A stretch of DNA of 64,000 nucleotides. It comes from DVEG01 sp964405435 (GTDB taxonomy: Bacteria > Cyanobacteriota > Cyanobacteriia > Cyanobacteriales > Oscillatoriaceae). The stretch's first letter is position 1; the number at the start of each line of letters is the position of its first letter. This document shows, one piece after another, positions 1 to 7,871 of this stretch. The position numbers and the translations under genes are program-made. Where the stretch lies: assembly GCA_964405435.1 (NCBI GenBank), contig CAYOOD010000006.1:1-64000 (forward strand), given 5' to 3'. The notes under the pieces were generated by a model. The model made no database searches and was not told where the DNA came from. It saw nothing but the letters and a program-made list of their open reading frames with translations.

Positions 1-96
1 CGAACGCTGGAAGCGTTAAGGGGAAAAAGGTTTGAAATTTTGGAGATGTCTATTATTTATCGCTACCCCTCTCTACCGTTTATAATCCCGTTGAAC

Positions 97-540
97 TCAG
101 AGCTGACAGGCTTGTTCTTCTATTGATGCTGCGACGAGTAATTCATCATAACGGTTCTCCAGCGCCTCGTCGATCGCGTCTCTCATCGCCGTGGGATAGC
201 AGAAATTTCTGTATTCCCAGCGCATCGCTGCTGAAAATTTCGCCAATTCCTGACGGTTCGGGCAAGTATAAATTTTACTGACGATTAGTTCTTGCCACAG
301 GGGCAGGCGGCGATAGCTGAAAAACGTGCTGCACGTTTTCCCGTCCGCTCCCCTGTAGGATACCCAGAACTGGTGCTTCATTAAGCGAATATCGTAAATA
401 TTTTCTAATGGCGCGTGCATCAGCCAAGCCACTTCGCGCTTGATGCGGGGGATATAGCCAGCCAACTGTCTTTCCGGTTCGGCGAGTTTCGCGGCTATTA
501 TACTCTGGCTTTTTCCACTGTAGCGCTGTCTGCGGGACAT
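97..540 (-). CDS. Hypothetical protein, cyanobacterial type
   Basis: Codes for about 147 residues from the ATG at 540. An upstream in-frame ATG at 675 exists, but the extra 45 residues look non-coding and a purine-rich GGGAGG lies just before the ATG at 540, so the shorter form is preferred. The N-terminus is basic (MSRRQRYSG), and the middle is rich in aromatic and charged residues (KHQFWVSYRGADG), which looks like a small folded beta-rich domain. No signal peptide or membrane segment is visible. I do not recognise the family. Nothing upstream or downstream suggests an operon. Confidence 0.6.
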   Translation of the reverse strand: MSRRQRYSGKSQSIIAAKLAEPERQLAGYIPRIKREVAWLMHAPLENIYDIRLMKHQFWVSYRGADGKTCSTFFSYRRLPLWQELIVSKIYTCPNRQELAKFSAAMRWEYRNFCYPTAMRDAIDEALENRYDELLVAASIEEQACQL

Positions 541-965
541 CACGGCACCCTCCCTGACTTTAGTTTTACCAATAAGGTAATCGCCCTGAGAGTCTTTCTT
601 CTTCATCCGGGGCGACTTGGAGAGTGTTACTATACCTCTACTTGTCTCCGGACTGTAAGTGAGTCTTGGCGACAACCGCTGGCAGGTCGTTTTTGTAACC
701 TGGAGCGGTCATAAAACCTTGGAACCAAACATAACAAACTTTTCTGGCAAGCGTCAAGAAAAGTTTACAATAGTTTACTTTCGCCTGGAGCGATCGGCAC
801 GGTCGGCTCTCGGGAAGAGAAGGAAGCAGGCGGGCGAACAGTGGAGCGAGGCGATCGCGATCGAGAGAGAGAGAAGGTAAAAATCTTTCTCGGTTCCTCA
901 CTTTTGTATCATTTGTTCTCTCTTCAACACTCCACTCCTCACTTTAGCCTCACTTTAGCACTCTT

Positions 966-1045
966 CAACACGCAACACGCAACACGCAACACTCAGCACT
1001 CAGCACTCAGCACTCAGCACTCAGCACTCCCCACTCCACACTCCT
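966..1045. repeat. Heptamer tandem repeats (STRR type)
   Basis: Three tandem copies of a CAACACG-like heptamer are followed by about five copies of CACTCAG and then degenerate CACTCC units. The same CACTCAG heptamer recurs at 38625-38667. Short tandemly repeated heptamers of this kind are typical of filamentous cyanobacterial intergenic DNA. Confidence 0.8.
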
Positions 1046-1400
1046 ACGACGCCTCCTGCCACAGTTCTAATTGCTGCAAAACTTGATTTGTTTTTTGACA
1101 AGCGCGGCTGACGAAATCTTTCCAATTCTGGGCATTCCATTCAACCCGATCGTCCCACCTGAACTTATTGGGGCGATCGCCCGGTTCCGGTACGAAACCG
1201 TCCAAATCGGCAAAAGCTCTCAGTTGACAGCCAAAACCGCCAAGGGTAGAAACGTGAAACATACAGTCCTCCCGAATCGTTGAGTACAAATTACTAATTC
1301 GAGCATTGCTGCCGCCGAGCCGGATAAAATGAGTAAAGATGCTCACGGGATATCCGACGAACATCGCGGCGTCGGTTGTTCCGGCTGTCTTGGCGTGCAA
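1044..1400 (-). CDS. Possible hypothetical protein or gene remnant
   Basis: An open frame of 118 codons. The C-terminal 60 residues look like real protein (tryptophan-rich, acidic and polar: DGFVPEPGDRPNKFRWDDR). The first 12 residues are doubtful; the second Met, at 1364, is an alternative start. I see no good ribosome binding site and recognise no family. It may be the tail of a decayed gene, because the sequence upstream (1400-1750) holds no convincing coding sequence. Confidence 0.4.
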   Translation of the reverse strand: MHAKTAGTTDAAMFVGYPVSIFTHFIRLGGSNARISNLYSTIREDCMFHVSTLGGFGCQLRAFADLDGFVPEPGDRPNKFRWDDRVEWNAQNWKDFVSRACQKTNQVLQQLELWQEAS

Positions 1401-1806
1401 AAAAGCAGCCAGCGCAGCCTAATTGCACTTCTATTCCTAACTCACCGTGCGGGGGAGCGTGGTGCCAAATTGCCGAGTGTCTAGCCTCCTGTTGCTCCCA
1501 AACCCGCTCGGATTGCGATTTGAGCGGCGTATCGCTACGAGGCGGAGGGCAGGGATGGAAGCCTTTGGGATGCCTGCTATTTCTTCACGCCCTCTCCTTC
1601 TTCCCTTCCTCCCTAAAGCCTCTCATGCCCCCACACTCTCCTTCTCCCCATCGGTATTTTTTCGGCGTTTCGGGAGTAAACAGCTTCTATATCGGGGTAT
1701 TTTGCTGAAAAGTTGCCAGAATTGTCGCCGTTAGCGAAAACAGAGCTAATATTGTATTGATTGGGATTAAAGCTTGTAGGGTCTATGTTTTAAAGGATGC
1801 ACTGCC

Positions 1807-2301
1807 ATGCCACAAAATGATAACTATTTAGCTTGGACTTCTGATCCCCAAGCCTCTTTTGTTCCTATTTTTTATGATGGAGCAATTGTGGGATTTGGCA
1901 AAGCCGATATGGCTGGTAAAATGACGGAATTGCTGAATGCCCAGGAAAAAATGTACAAAGCCCTGCGGCTTTCTTGTTTGGATTATATCAGAAAATCGGG
2001 CGGTGACACGAGCAGAGTAGAAGAGCTGATGAGAAAGTATATCGCCCGGGCTGAGCGTCCGAAGTATGGAAGTAGAGCGGTCGCGGCTATCCTGCGCGAT
2101 CGCCAAATAGAACTCAACGTCAGCGATCGCGAGTTCGTTCGCTTCTGCGAAACCTATAAATTATCCCTGCAAGAACTCAAAGAAATTTATGCCGGGGAAG
2201 AAATTATCGACAGTCAACTCGGCCCTATTTCGCGAATTTTAGGCATGTCAATGGAGGAATTAATTCAGATAAGAGATGGCGGAAATAGGCCGCCAGAATG
2301 A
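1807..2301 (+). CDS. Hypothetical protein, 164 aa
   Basis: Starts at an ATG after the purine-rich stretch AAAGGATG about ten bases upstream. The protein is soluble, with no signal peptide. The first 60 residues include an aromatic stretch (YLAWTSDPQASFVPIFYDG). From about residue 100 there is a predicted helical segment containing DREFVRFCETYKLSLQELKEIY, followed by a second similar helix pair near the C-terminus (ISRILGMSMEELIQI). These resemble short helix-turn-helix or antitoxin-like helices, but I cannot name the family. It is a monocistronic gene in a loose region. Confidence 0.7.
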   Translation: MPQNDNYLAWTSDPQASFVPIFYDGAIVGFGKADMAGKMTELLNAQEKMYKALRLSCLDYIRKSGGDTSRVEELMRKYIARAERPKYGSRAVAAILRDRQIELNVSDREFVRFCETYKLSLQELKEIYAGEEIIDSQLGPISRILGMSMEELIQIRDGGNRPPE

Positions 2302-2993
2302 ACAACTGCGCCGCTGCCCTGCTGAGGCAGTTCTCCAAGTCGGGGAAGCGGAGGCACTGGCGAGCATTGAAGAATATAGCGTTTGAGAGACAGGAATTGT
2401 CAGGCAGGCGTGCGGAGTTGGGTGCTGACCATAAAGCGGTATGCACCCCACAAAATTACACGGAGAATTGAGAACCGCTAAAAGACTCTCGCGCCAGATA
2501 TTATGCGGCTGTAGGCAACGCGATCGCTCTTGCCCACTCGACCGATCGCCCGCTAGCTTTTAGAAAGCTCGTGCTTCGTAATAGGATGGGAGTTAAGCGC
2601 GTGCCTCTATTCAAAGAAAAGGCGCGATCGCTTGCAAAAAAAGACAATGGCTGCATAGCGCTTGAAGCGATCGCCCTGCTCCGATAAATAGCAGCCGCCC
2701 CCTCATCCGCCACAGCACCCTCCCGCCTTCACCGATACGAGAATCAGTCAAAAATCAGTCAAAATAGAAGTGGCAGCGAAAACCGTGCCAGCGCTGACAC
2801 TAACGGACGAGCCAGGAATGGAATCTTGCGAAAAGACAACGCTGGCAGCCCCGAAGCCCTGACGGGTGGAAACAGCGGCACCGTCAAGGGCCACATTCGA
2901 GCCAATGCAGTTTAAAAAGCGGGTGCAGCAGCTCAAATTCCCAGTTCGCCTAGAATGAGGAATCAAGTAGAGATTGCCGGATCGAGGTAGGAA
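2302..2993. other. Long gene-free stretch
   Basis: About 690 bases with no convincing gene. It is HIP1-rich at 2520-2680. Short frames on both strands lack ribosome binding sites and protein-like composition. The minus frame at 2748-2966 has a Ser/Ala/Val-rich tail that could be a remnant of an exported protein, but this is weak. Confidence 0.5.
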
Positions 2994-3404
2994 ATGCCCA
3001 CAAAACTCAAACTAATGGTAGTTGACGACGAGCCAGACAACCTGGATTTGCTTTACAGGACGTTTCGGCGCGACTTTCAAGTCTTTAAAGCCGAAGTGCC
3101 CGTCAGCGCCCTGCAAATTTTGGAGCAGGAGGGTGAAATGGCGGTAATTATTTCCGACCAGAGTATGCCGGAAATGACGGGGACGGAATTTTTGACGAAG
3201 ACAAAGGAGAGATTCCCCCATACCATGCGAATTCTTTTAACCGGCTACTCGGACGATTCGCTGGATGAGGAAGCCGGTCGGTTGAATGGGGCGGAGCTTT
3301 TCAAATGTATCACCAAGCCTTTCGATCCTCAAGAACTCAAGGCGATCGTGCAGCAAGCCGCTGAAATCTACCAAACCGCCAAATCCGGCAACGGCTCTCT
3401 CTAG
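2994..3404 (+). CDS. Single-domain response regulator
   Basis: A stand-alone receiver (REC) domain of 136 residues with no output domain. The acidic pair is D11-D12 (MVVDDEP), the phospho-acceptor is D55 in VIISDQSMP, the conserved Thr is T83 (LLTGYSD) and the Lys is K108 in ITKPF, so all key residues are present. The ILLTGYSD and CITKPFDP motifs are typical of receivers next to HD-GYP or histidine-kinase proteins and of CheY-like cyanobacterial regulators. No kinase gene is adjacent, so its partner is unknown. It probably works as a phosphotransfer intermediate or through protein-protein contacts. Confidence 0.9.
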   Translation: MPTKLKLMVVDDEPDNLDLLYRTFRRDFQVFKAEVPVSALQILEQEGEMAVIISDQSMPEMTGTEFLTKTKERFPHTMRILLTGYSDDSLDEEAGRLNGAELFKCITKPFDPQELKAIVQQAAEIYQTAKSGNGSL

Positions 3405-3770
3405 CAACCCCTGCGGTAAAAGGCGGCAAAAGACCGCGTTTGAGGAGGATTGAAATTGAAGAGATTTCAAAACGCTTTGCCGCAAAGCGCGAGTATGGAG
3501 AGTTCTAAAACGCGGGGCGAATTTGGCCCCTGCCTGACACCTTCGCCGCCAGATCCGGCATCGATTCGCAAGCAAACCAGAACTATCGGCACCGGCGGAA
3601 CCGTTTCGCCAGGATTCCCAGCAGCAGACGCGATCGCCTTCTCGGAGACTCTGCTTTCCCCAGTATTCATTCGCCAACAGCGATCGCCCCTGCCATCCAC
3701 TGACTGCAGCAACTAACAGCCGAAGCCAGTAGTTGATTTGCCATTCCTCCCAAAAGCCCCATTCAGCCTG

Positions 3771-4205
3771 TCAGCTTGACTGGCTGGCGCGCGATGCCTG
3801 CAACTCCTGCTCTAGCTGCTTTCCCCATTCCACAGCCAGCGCAACTTCCGTAAAAGGAACCCGCGCGGGCGCAGCCAGTGAAGAAAACGCGAATTCCAGC
3901 GCCGCCGCCCGCTCCCCACTGGGCGGAGCCTGCAGATCCGCAGGCTGGCCATCCACCCACAACTGGATGGATTGGACGTCATCGAGAGAAAACGTTTGCA
4001 AATTCACCGGCCCCTTGCGCGTGGGTTTTCCCCAAGTAATCTCCCGCCCAGCCAGCCCCAACACGGCATAGATATCGTATTTAGACCGCTGGAACTGCTT
4101 AGCCCACTCTCGATACGCTTCTACTTTTTGATACTCGTTCCAACCCGCCCAAGCCAGCCAGATAAAAACGGCCAGTAGCGGCAACCACAGAAGTCCTCGT
4201 TCCAT
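3771..4205 (-). CDS. Membrane-anchored hypothetical protein
   Basis: 144 residues starting at ATG 4205. Residues 4-22 (LLWLPLLAVFIWLAWAGW) form one N-terminal transmembrane helix or uncleaved signal anchor. The rest is a small soluble domain with a beta-rich middle (REITWGKPTRKGPVNLQTF, then SIQLWVDGQPADL), which looks like a conserved cyanobacterial domain on the periplasmic or lumenal side. The C-terminus is Ala/Gln-rich and helical. I do not know its function. It is convergent with the response regulator and divergent from the subtilase gene. Confidence 0.75.
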   Translation of the reverse strand: MERGLLWLPLLAVFIWLAWAGWNEYQKVEAYREWAKQFQRSKYDIYAVLGLAGREITWGKPTRKGPVNLQTFSLDDVQSIQLWVDGQPADLQAPPSGERAAALEFAFSSLAAPARVPFTEVALAVEWGKQLEQELQASRASQSS

Positions 4206-4468
4206 CGTTCAATTGGCGGTTAAAAGAAACAGGTATTTTCTACTACTTTGCAGTAGACAAACCCGATTTTAGCAGCAAGTCACCAGCTAGAAGTCTTTTT
4301 GAGATTAGATTTGAGCAAATTTCCGAATATCTAACCTTTAAAATCTAAAATTCAAGCATCCCGTATTGACAAAGCCGGAAATGTAACTATCTCGCAACAT
4401 CTTGCTCCAGATAAGCCGTCGTTGGGTTATCGTGGTCAGCAGACCCGTGCTAAAGTTGAAGGTTTTCT

Positions 4469-6250
4469 ATGAGAAAATTTCTCCTGGCGTGTTTGTTTTT
4501 AATAGGGTTAGGCTGGGCCCTATTTAATTTCAAGGGTCTAGCCAACCAAGGTACATTTGAGAGTATCGTGCTGGACTTCCGGGAGGACGTGCCAGCGGCC
4601 CAGATAGAAACTCAGGTAAAAGCGATCGCGCAACAGTACAACGTCGCGCCCCGCCTCAACAGTTTCATCTCAGCAGCCGATAACATTTACGTCGTCAGAG
4701 GCGACAAGCAAGTGCTCAAAGCCCTGAAAAAGTCCGATGTCGCCCAATACACCGAATACATCGAACCCGACTACATTTACTCGGCGCTTTTCGCTCCCAA
4801 CGATCCCTTCTGGAGCCAGCAGTGGAACCTGCGCAGCATTAACGTCGAGAGGGCGTGGGAAGAAACCAAAGGCAGCGGCGTCACCGTCGCCGTGATCGAC
4901 ACCGGCGTCAGTCGCGTTCCCGACTTAAAGGATACCAAATTCGCGGACGGTTACGACTTCGTAAACGATCGAGTCGAAGCCGACGACGACAACGGGCACG
5001 GCACCCACGTTGCCGGCACGATCGCCCAAACCACCAATAACGGCTACGGCGTCGCCGGCATCGCCTACGAAGCCAGCATCATGCCCTTGAAAGTCCTCAG
5101 CGCCGGCGGCAGCGGCACGATCGCCGACATCGCCGAAGCGATTAAATTTGCCGCCGACAACGGTGCAGATGTCATAAACATGAGCTTGGGCGGCCCGGGC
5201 GAAAGCCAGATGATGCAAGAGGCGATCGACTACGCCCACAGCAAAGGCGTCGTTATCGTCGCCGCAGCCGGTAACGAGGACGAAAGTTCCGCCGGCTATC
5301 CCGCCCGCTATGCCAACGTCATCGGCGTTTCTGCCCTCGATTCCAACGGCGCAAAAGCTTTCTATTCCAACTTCGGAGCAGGCGTCGATATCTCCGCTCC
5401 CGGCGGCGACACCCGCACTGGCGAAATCGGCGGCATCCTGCAAAACACCATTGACGCCCAAACTGGCCAACCGGTCTTTGCCGCTTACCAAGGCACTAGC
5501 ATGGCCAGTCCCCACGTTGCCGGGGTGGCAGCCCTGATTAAAGCTGTCGGCGTCAGCGATCCCAATGACGCGCGCAGCATCCTGCTCGAATCCGCTCGCA
5601 AAATTGAAAACGACCCCCTCAACCACTTCGGAGCCGGACAGTTAGACGCCGCCGCCGCAGTACAGCTAGCCACCAAGGGACAAATCACCTTCCGCGACTT
5701 CTTCCGCTGGCTGCGGGAAAATGGCTATCTCAACCTGCGCTTCTGGATTGACGGCGGTGCCGTCGCCCTACTGCCTAAAATTGCGATGGTTTTGGGTTCC
5801 TACTTGCTGGCGTGGTTCTTGCGCAATTACTTCCCGTTCCGCTGGAGCTGGTCCCTTGCGAGCGGTTTAGTGGCTGGCAGTTCCGGGCTGTTCTTCCTGC
5901 GCGGTTTCTACATCTTCGACCTGCCCCAGTGGCCATTCCGAGTCATGGGCAGTTCCCTCCCCGAACTCGGAGGAGCCGTACAGGGCAGCAGCCTGTTGAA
6001 TCCGATTTTTGCCAGCGTGCTGGTGCCCGCGATTCTCGTCGTGCTGCTGCTGGGACACCAGCAGTGGAAGTGGTTCGCGATCGGCACGGCACTGGGCGTG
6101 GCTGCTTGTCTAGCCGTGAGCGCCGTGGTATCGCCCGCCGTTTGGGGATTGGGAGCAGGGGCGATCGCTCGCGCTTTCCTCGCCGTCAATGCCTTGCTCT
6201 GCTTCGGACTGGCGCGTCTGGCTGTTAAGGACGAGGTGAAACTAGCATGA
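4469..6250 (+). CDS. S8 family serine peptidase with C-terminal membrane domain
   Basis: A 593-residue subtilisin-like protease. An N-terminal signal or anchor covers residues 3-20, followed by an inhibitor-like propeptide to about 110. The catalytic triad is complete: D144 (AVIDTGV), H177 (NGHGTHVAG) and S344 (GTSMASPHVAG), with the oxyanion Asn N269 (AAAGNED). After about residue 395 the protein is unlike secreted subtilases and carries several hydrophobic segments (about 430-590), so the protease domain is probably held at a membrane and faces outward or into the periplasm. The stop codon overlaps the start of the next small gene (ATGA), which suggests translational coupling. Confidence 0.92.
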   Translation: MRKFLLACLFLIGLGWALFNFKGLANQGTFESIVLDFREDVPAAQIETQVKAIAQQYNVAPRLNSFISAADNIYVVRGDKQVLKALKKSDVAQYTEYIEPDYIYSALFAPNDPFWSQQWNLRSINVERAWEETKGSGVTVAVIDTGVSRVPDLKDTKFADGYDFVNDRVEADDDNGHGTHVAGTIAQTTNNGYGVAGIAYEASIMPLKVLSAGGSGTIADIAEAIKFAADNGADVINMSLGGPGESQMMQEAIDYAHSKGVVIVAAAGNEDESSAGYPARYANVIGVSALDSNGAKAFYSNFGAGVDISAPGGDTRTGEIGGILQNTIDAQTGQPVFAAYQGTSMASPHVAGVAALIKAVGVSDPNDARSILLESARKIENDPLNHFGAGQLDAAAAVQLATKGQITFRDFFRWLRENGYLNLRFWIDGGAVALLPKIAMVLGSYLLAWFLRNYFPFRWSWSLASGLVAGSSGLFFLRGFYIFDLPQWPFRVMGSSLPELGGAVQGSSLLNPIFASVLVPAILVVLLLGHQQWKWFAIGTALGVAACLAVSAVVSPAVWGLGAGAIARAFLAVNALLCFGLARLAVKDEVKLA

Positions 6251-6474
6251 GCATCAGCGTCGAAGGCAAAATCGAACGCAAGGGCTTCGGAGCCGGAACC
6301 TGGGCACTCGTGAGCGACAGCGGCAAATCTTACGAAATTTATCAGGGCGCGCCAACCGAGCTGCTCAAATCCGGGCAAAAAGTCAAAGTCACCGGCGAAG
6401 TCCGCAAGGACGTTATGACCTTGGCCATGATTGGCCCGGTTCTGGAAGTGCAAACTTTTGAAGTCCTCGATTAG
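6247..6474 (+). CDS. Small OB-like domain protein
   Basis: A 75-residue, all-beta-looking protein. The pattern of short strands (SVEGKIERKGFGAGTWAL, then KSYEIYQG, QKVKVTGEVRKD, LEVQTFEVL) resembles an OB-fold of the type that ends in a conserved VLEVQ...V tail. Its ATG overlaps the TGA of the subtilase gene, so the two are probably translated together and may act together. No signal peptide is visible, so it is likely cytoplasmic while the protease domain is outside; the link between them is unclear. Confidence 0.8.
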   Translation: MSISVEGKIERKGFGAGTWALVSDSGKSYEIYQGAPTELLKSGQKVKVTGEVRKDVMTLAMIGPVLEVQTFEVLD

Positions 6475-6545
6475 CGATCGCCGTTAGCGGTTAGTCGGCT
6501 CGACCCTAACTGCTAACTGCTACTCGCTAGCCGGTCATTTTCGAG

Positions 6546-6576
6546 AAAAAAAATCCCCGGTTTGAATTAACCGGGG
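6546..6576 (-). terminator. Intrinsic terminator
   Basis: The arms CCCCGGTT and AACCGGGG (8 bp, 6-nt loop) are followed on the minus strand by one A and eight Ts. Confidence 0.75.
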
Positions 6577-6625
6577 ACAATCATCAGGGTGCATCTACCA
6601 GATCACTCTTCTGTTCGAGACAGTG
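6546..6625 (-). ncRNA. Candidate small RNA, copy 1
   Basis: Read on the minus strand, a conserved box (TGGTAGATGCACCCTGAT, 6600-6583) is followed within ten bases by a perfect 8-bp hairpin and eight Ts (terminator 6546-6576). The same box plus hairpin plus T-run occurs about 570 bases away (7121-7172). No reading frame accompanies it. The repeated layout suggests a tandemly duplicated small RNA. The 5' end is not visible, so the right boundary is arbitrary. Confidence 0.45.
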
Positions 6626-7119
6626 CCATTCCGGATTGAGATTGATAAAATTGACAGCAGCATTGCAGAATTTCCCAATGCCGCTGATTTTTTTACATAA
6701 TGAAGAATGGGCGATCGCGAAGCTCCATCAGGGAACCCCTGCTTTTCGTCGGGCGACAATAATGTCCGAGGCAGAGCCGATCGCCGAGGAGGCGAATAAA
6801 TCGGCCCCCTCTCGATCGCTCGTCGCAACCCGATCTGCCGCGATCGGGGCAGGGCAAGTCAATAACCGCCCGCAGACCAAGTAAATAAACCTGCCCCTAC
6901 TCTGTTTCGAGATCGGGGATTGGCGGACTGCAACGAGCAAAAAAGTTAAAACTCAGGTAGAATAGCAAGAGTTCCTTTGCAATTGATTGTCAGAGGAGTT
7001 TAGAAGAGCGGCAGGGTCAAACTTGCCTAGAGGATTCTTCGGATTGTTGGCTTTTGCAGTTAACCCAATCTGCCCGAAGTTGAAAAAGGCAGAAAAATTA
7101 AGCGGCTATTTTTAGAAAT

Positions 7120-7147
7120 AAAAAACCCCGGTCTGATTTAGGCCGGG
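7120..7147 (-). terminator. Intrinsic terminator
   Basis: GC-rich 7-bp hairpin (CCCGGCC / GACCGGG with one C-A mismatch) with a T-run on the minus strand. Confidence 0.6.
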
Positions 7148-7195
7148 ATTGTCAATCAGGGTGCATCTACCAATTCTCTTTTCTGAGGGATATTA
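7121..7195 (-). ncRNA. Candidate small RNA, copy 2
   Basis: This is the second copy of the box-hairpin-T-run unit on the minus strand. The 18 bases at 7155-7172 are identical to 6583-6600. The hairpin at 7127-7147 has 7-bp arms with one mismatch and is followed by six Ts and then ATTTC. The sequence upstream of the box differs from copy 1 beyond a few bases, so only the 3' part is conserved. The 5' boundary is arbitrary. Confidence 0.45.
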
Positions 7196-7871
7196 AAGAC
7201 ATCCGGAAAAATATCGGGCGCGGGGAAAACCCATTAGAACGCAATGATGCTGCTGGCTTTAAAGCCGGAAAGTAGAGGTCGGCGCGATCGCCTTCTTGTC
7301 GGCTATAGAGTGCCATCAACTGCCCAAAAAAGCGATCGCCCTCTCCAAACCGATAAAGCCACCAGGATGCCATCCGATCGGCACCCAGTCGCGCATCTAC
7401 TTTGAAAGCGGGCAACCTAAAATAAAATCCCCCGCGATTTCGCACGGCTGGGGATTGCCCGCACCCTCGCCAACAGTGCGAGCAAATCCTCAAGGCGACA
7501 AAACGGCGAGAAAGCACGCGCAAAAAAAACGGCTCGTGCCAGTCCGAAGCAAAAGCTTAAAGCTTGCGGTGCATCTGTGGTTCGCCAGTCAGCAATAGCG
7601 CTCCGGAGAAATATAAAGCAAATAAGTAATACCTGAATAAATTATAATGATCGGTAACTGTGTTGATTCTTGGCTGGTCTAATCACTTAGTCCGGGTATC
7701 GCCACCGCCAGAACAACCGTCTAGGCATCTTCCGAATCGATCTTTGGGGGTGAGATGGCTCTGGCTCGTGCGGCAAACGCTAACTTACTATAATGGCAAG
7801 CAGAAAAGATCGAGCCGGAAGGCCATCAGAGCAGTCGAGATTGAAGCCTGAAGCAGGAGTACGCTGACGCT

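Larger units (their letters stand above)
6475..7871. other. 1.4-kb gene-free stretch with two RNA candidates
   Basis: No protein gene is convincing on either strand. The stretch holds two related hairpin-terminated segments on the minus strand (listed separately), scattered HIP1 octamers and the promoter region of the CHAT gene at 7872. A third, weaker match to the shared box (GGTGCATCT) lies near 7570. Confidence 0.55.

Noticed and set aside
966..1045. CRISPR-like array
   Set aside because: The units are 7 bp with no spacers; these are simple tandem repeats.
1376..1734. Plus-strand frames of about 95-110 codons
   Set aside because: Pro/Ser/Leu-rich composition, no ribosome binding site, overlapping frames; probably non-coding.
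2748..2966. 72-codon minus-strand frame, Ser/Val/Ala-rich
   Set aside because: No start signal and no recognisable domain; kept only as a possible remnant in the gap note.
4925..5626. 233-codon minus-strand frame opposite the subtilase
   Set aside because: Shadow of GC-rich codons of the S8 catalytic domain on the plus strand.
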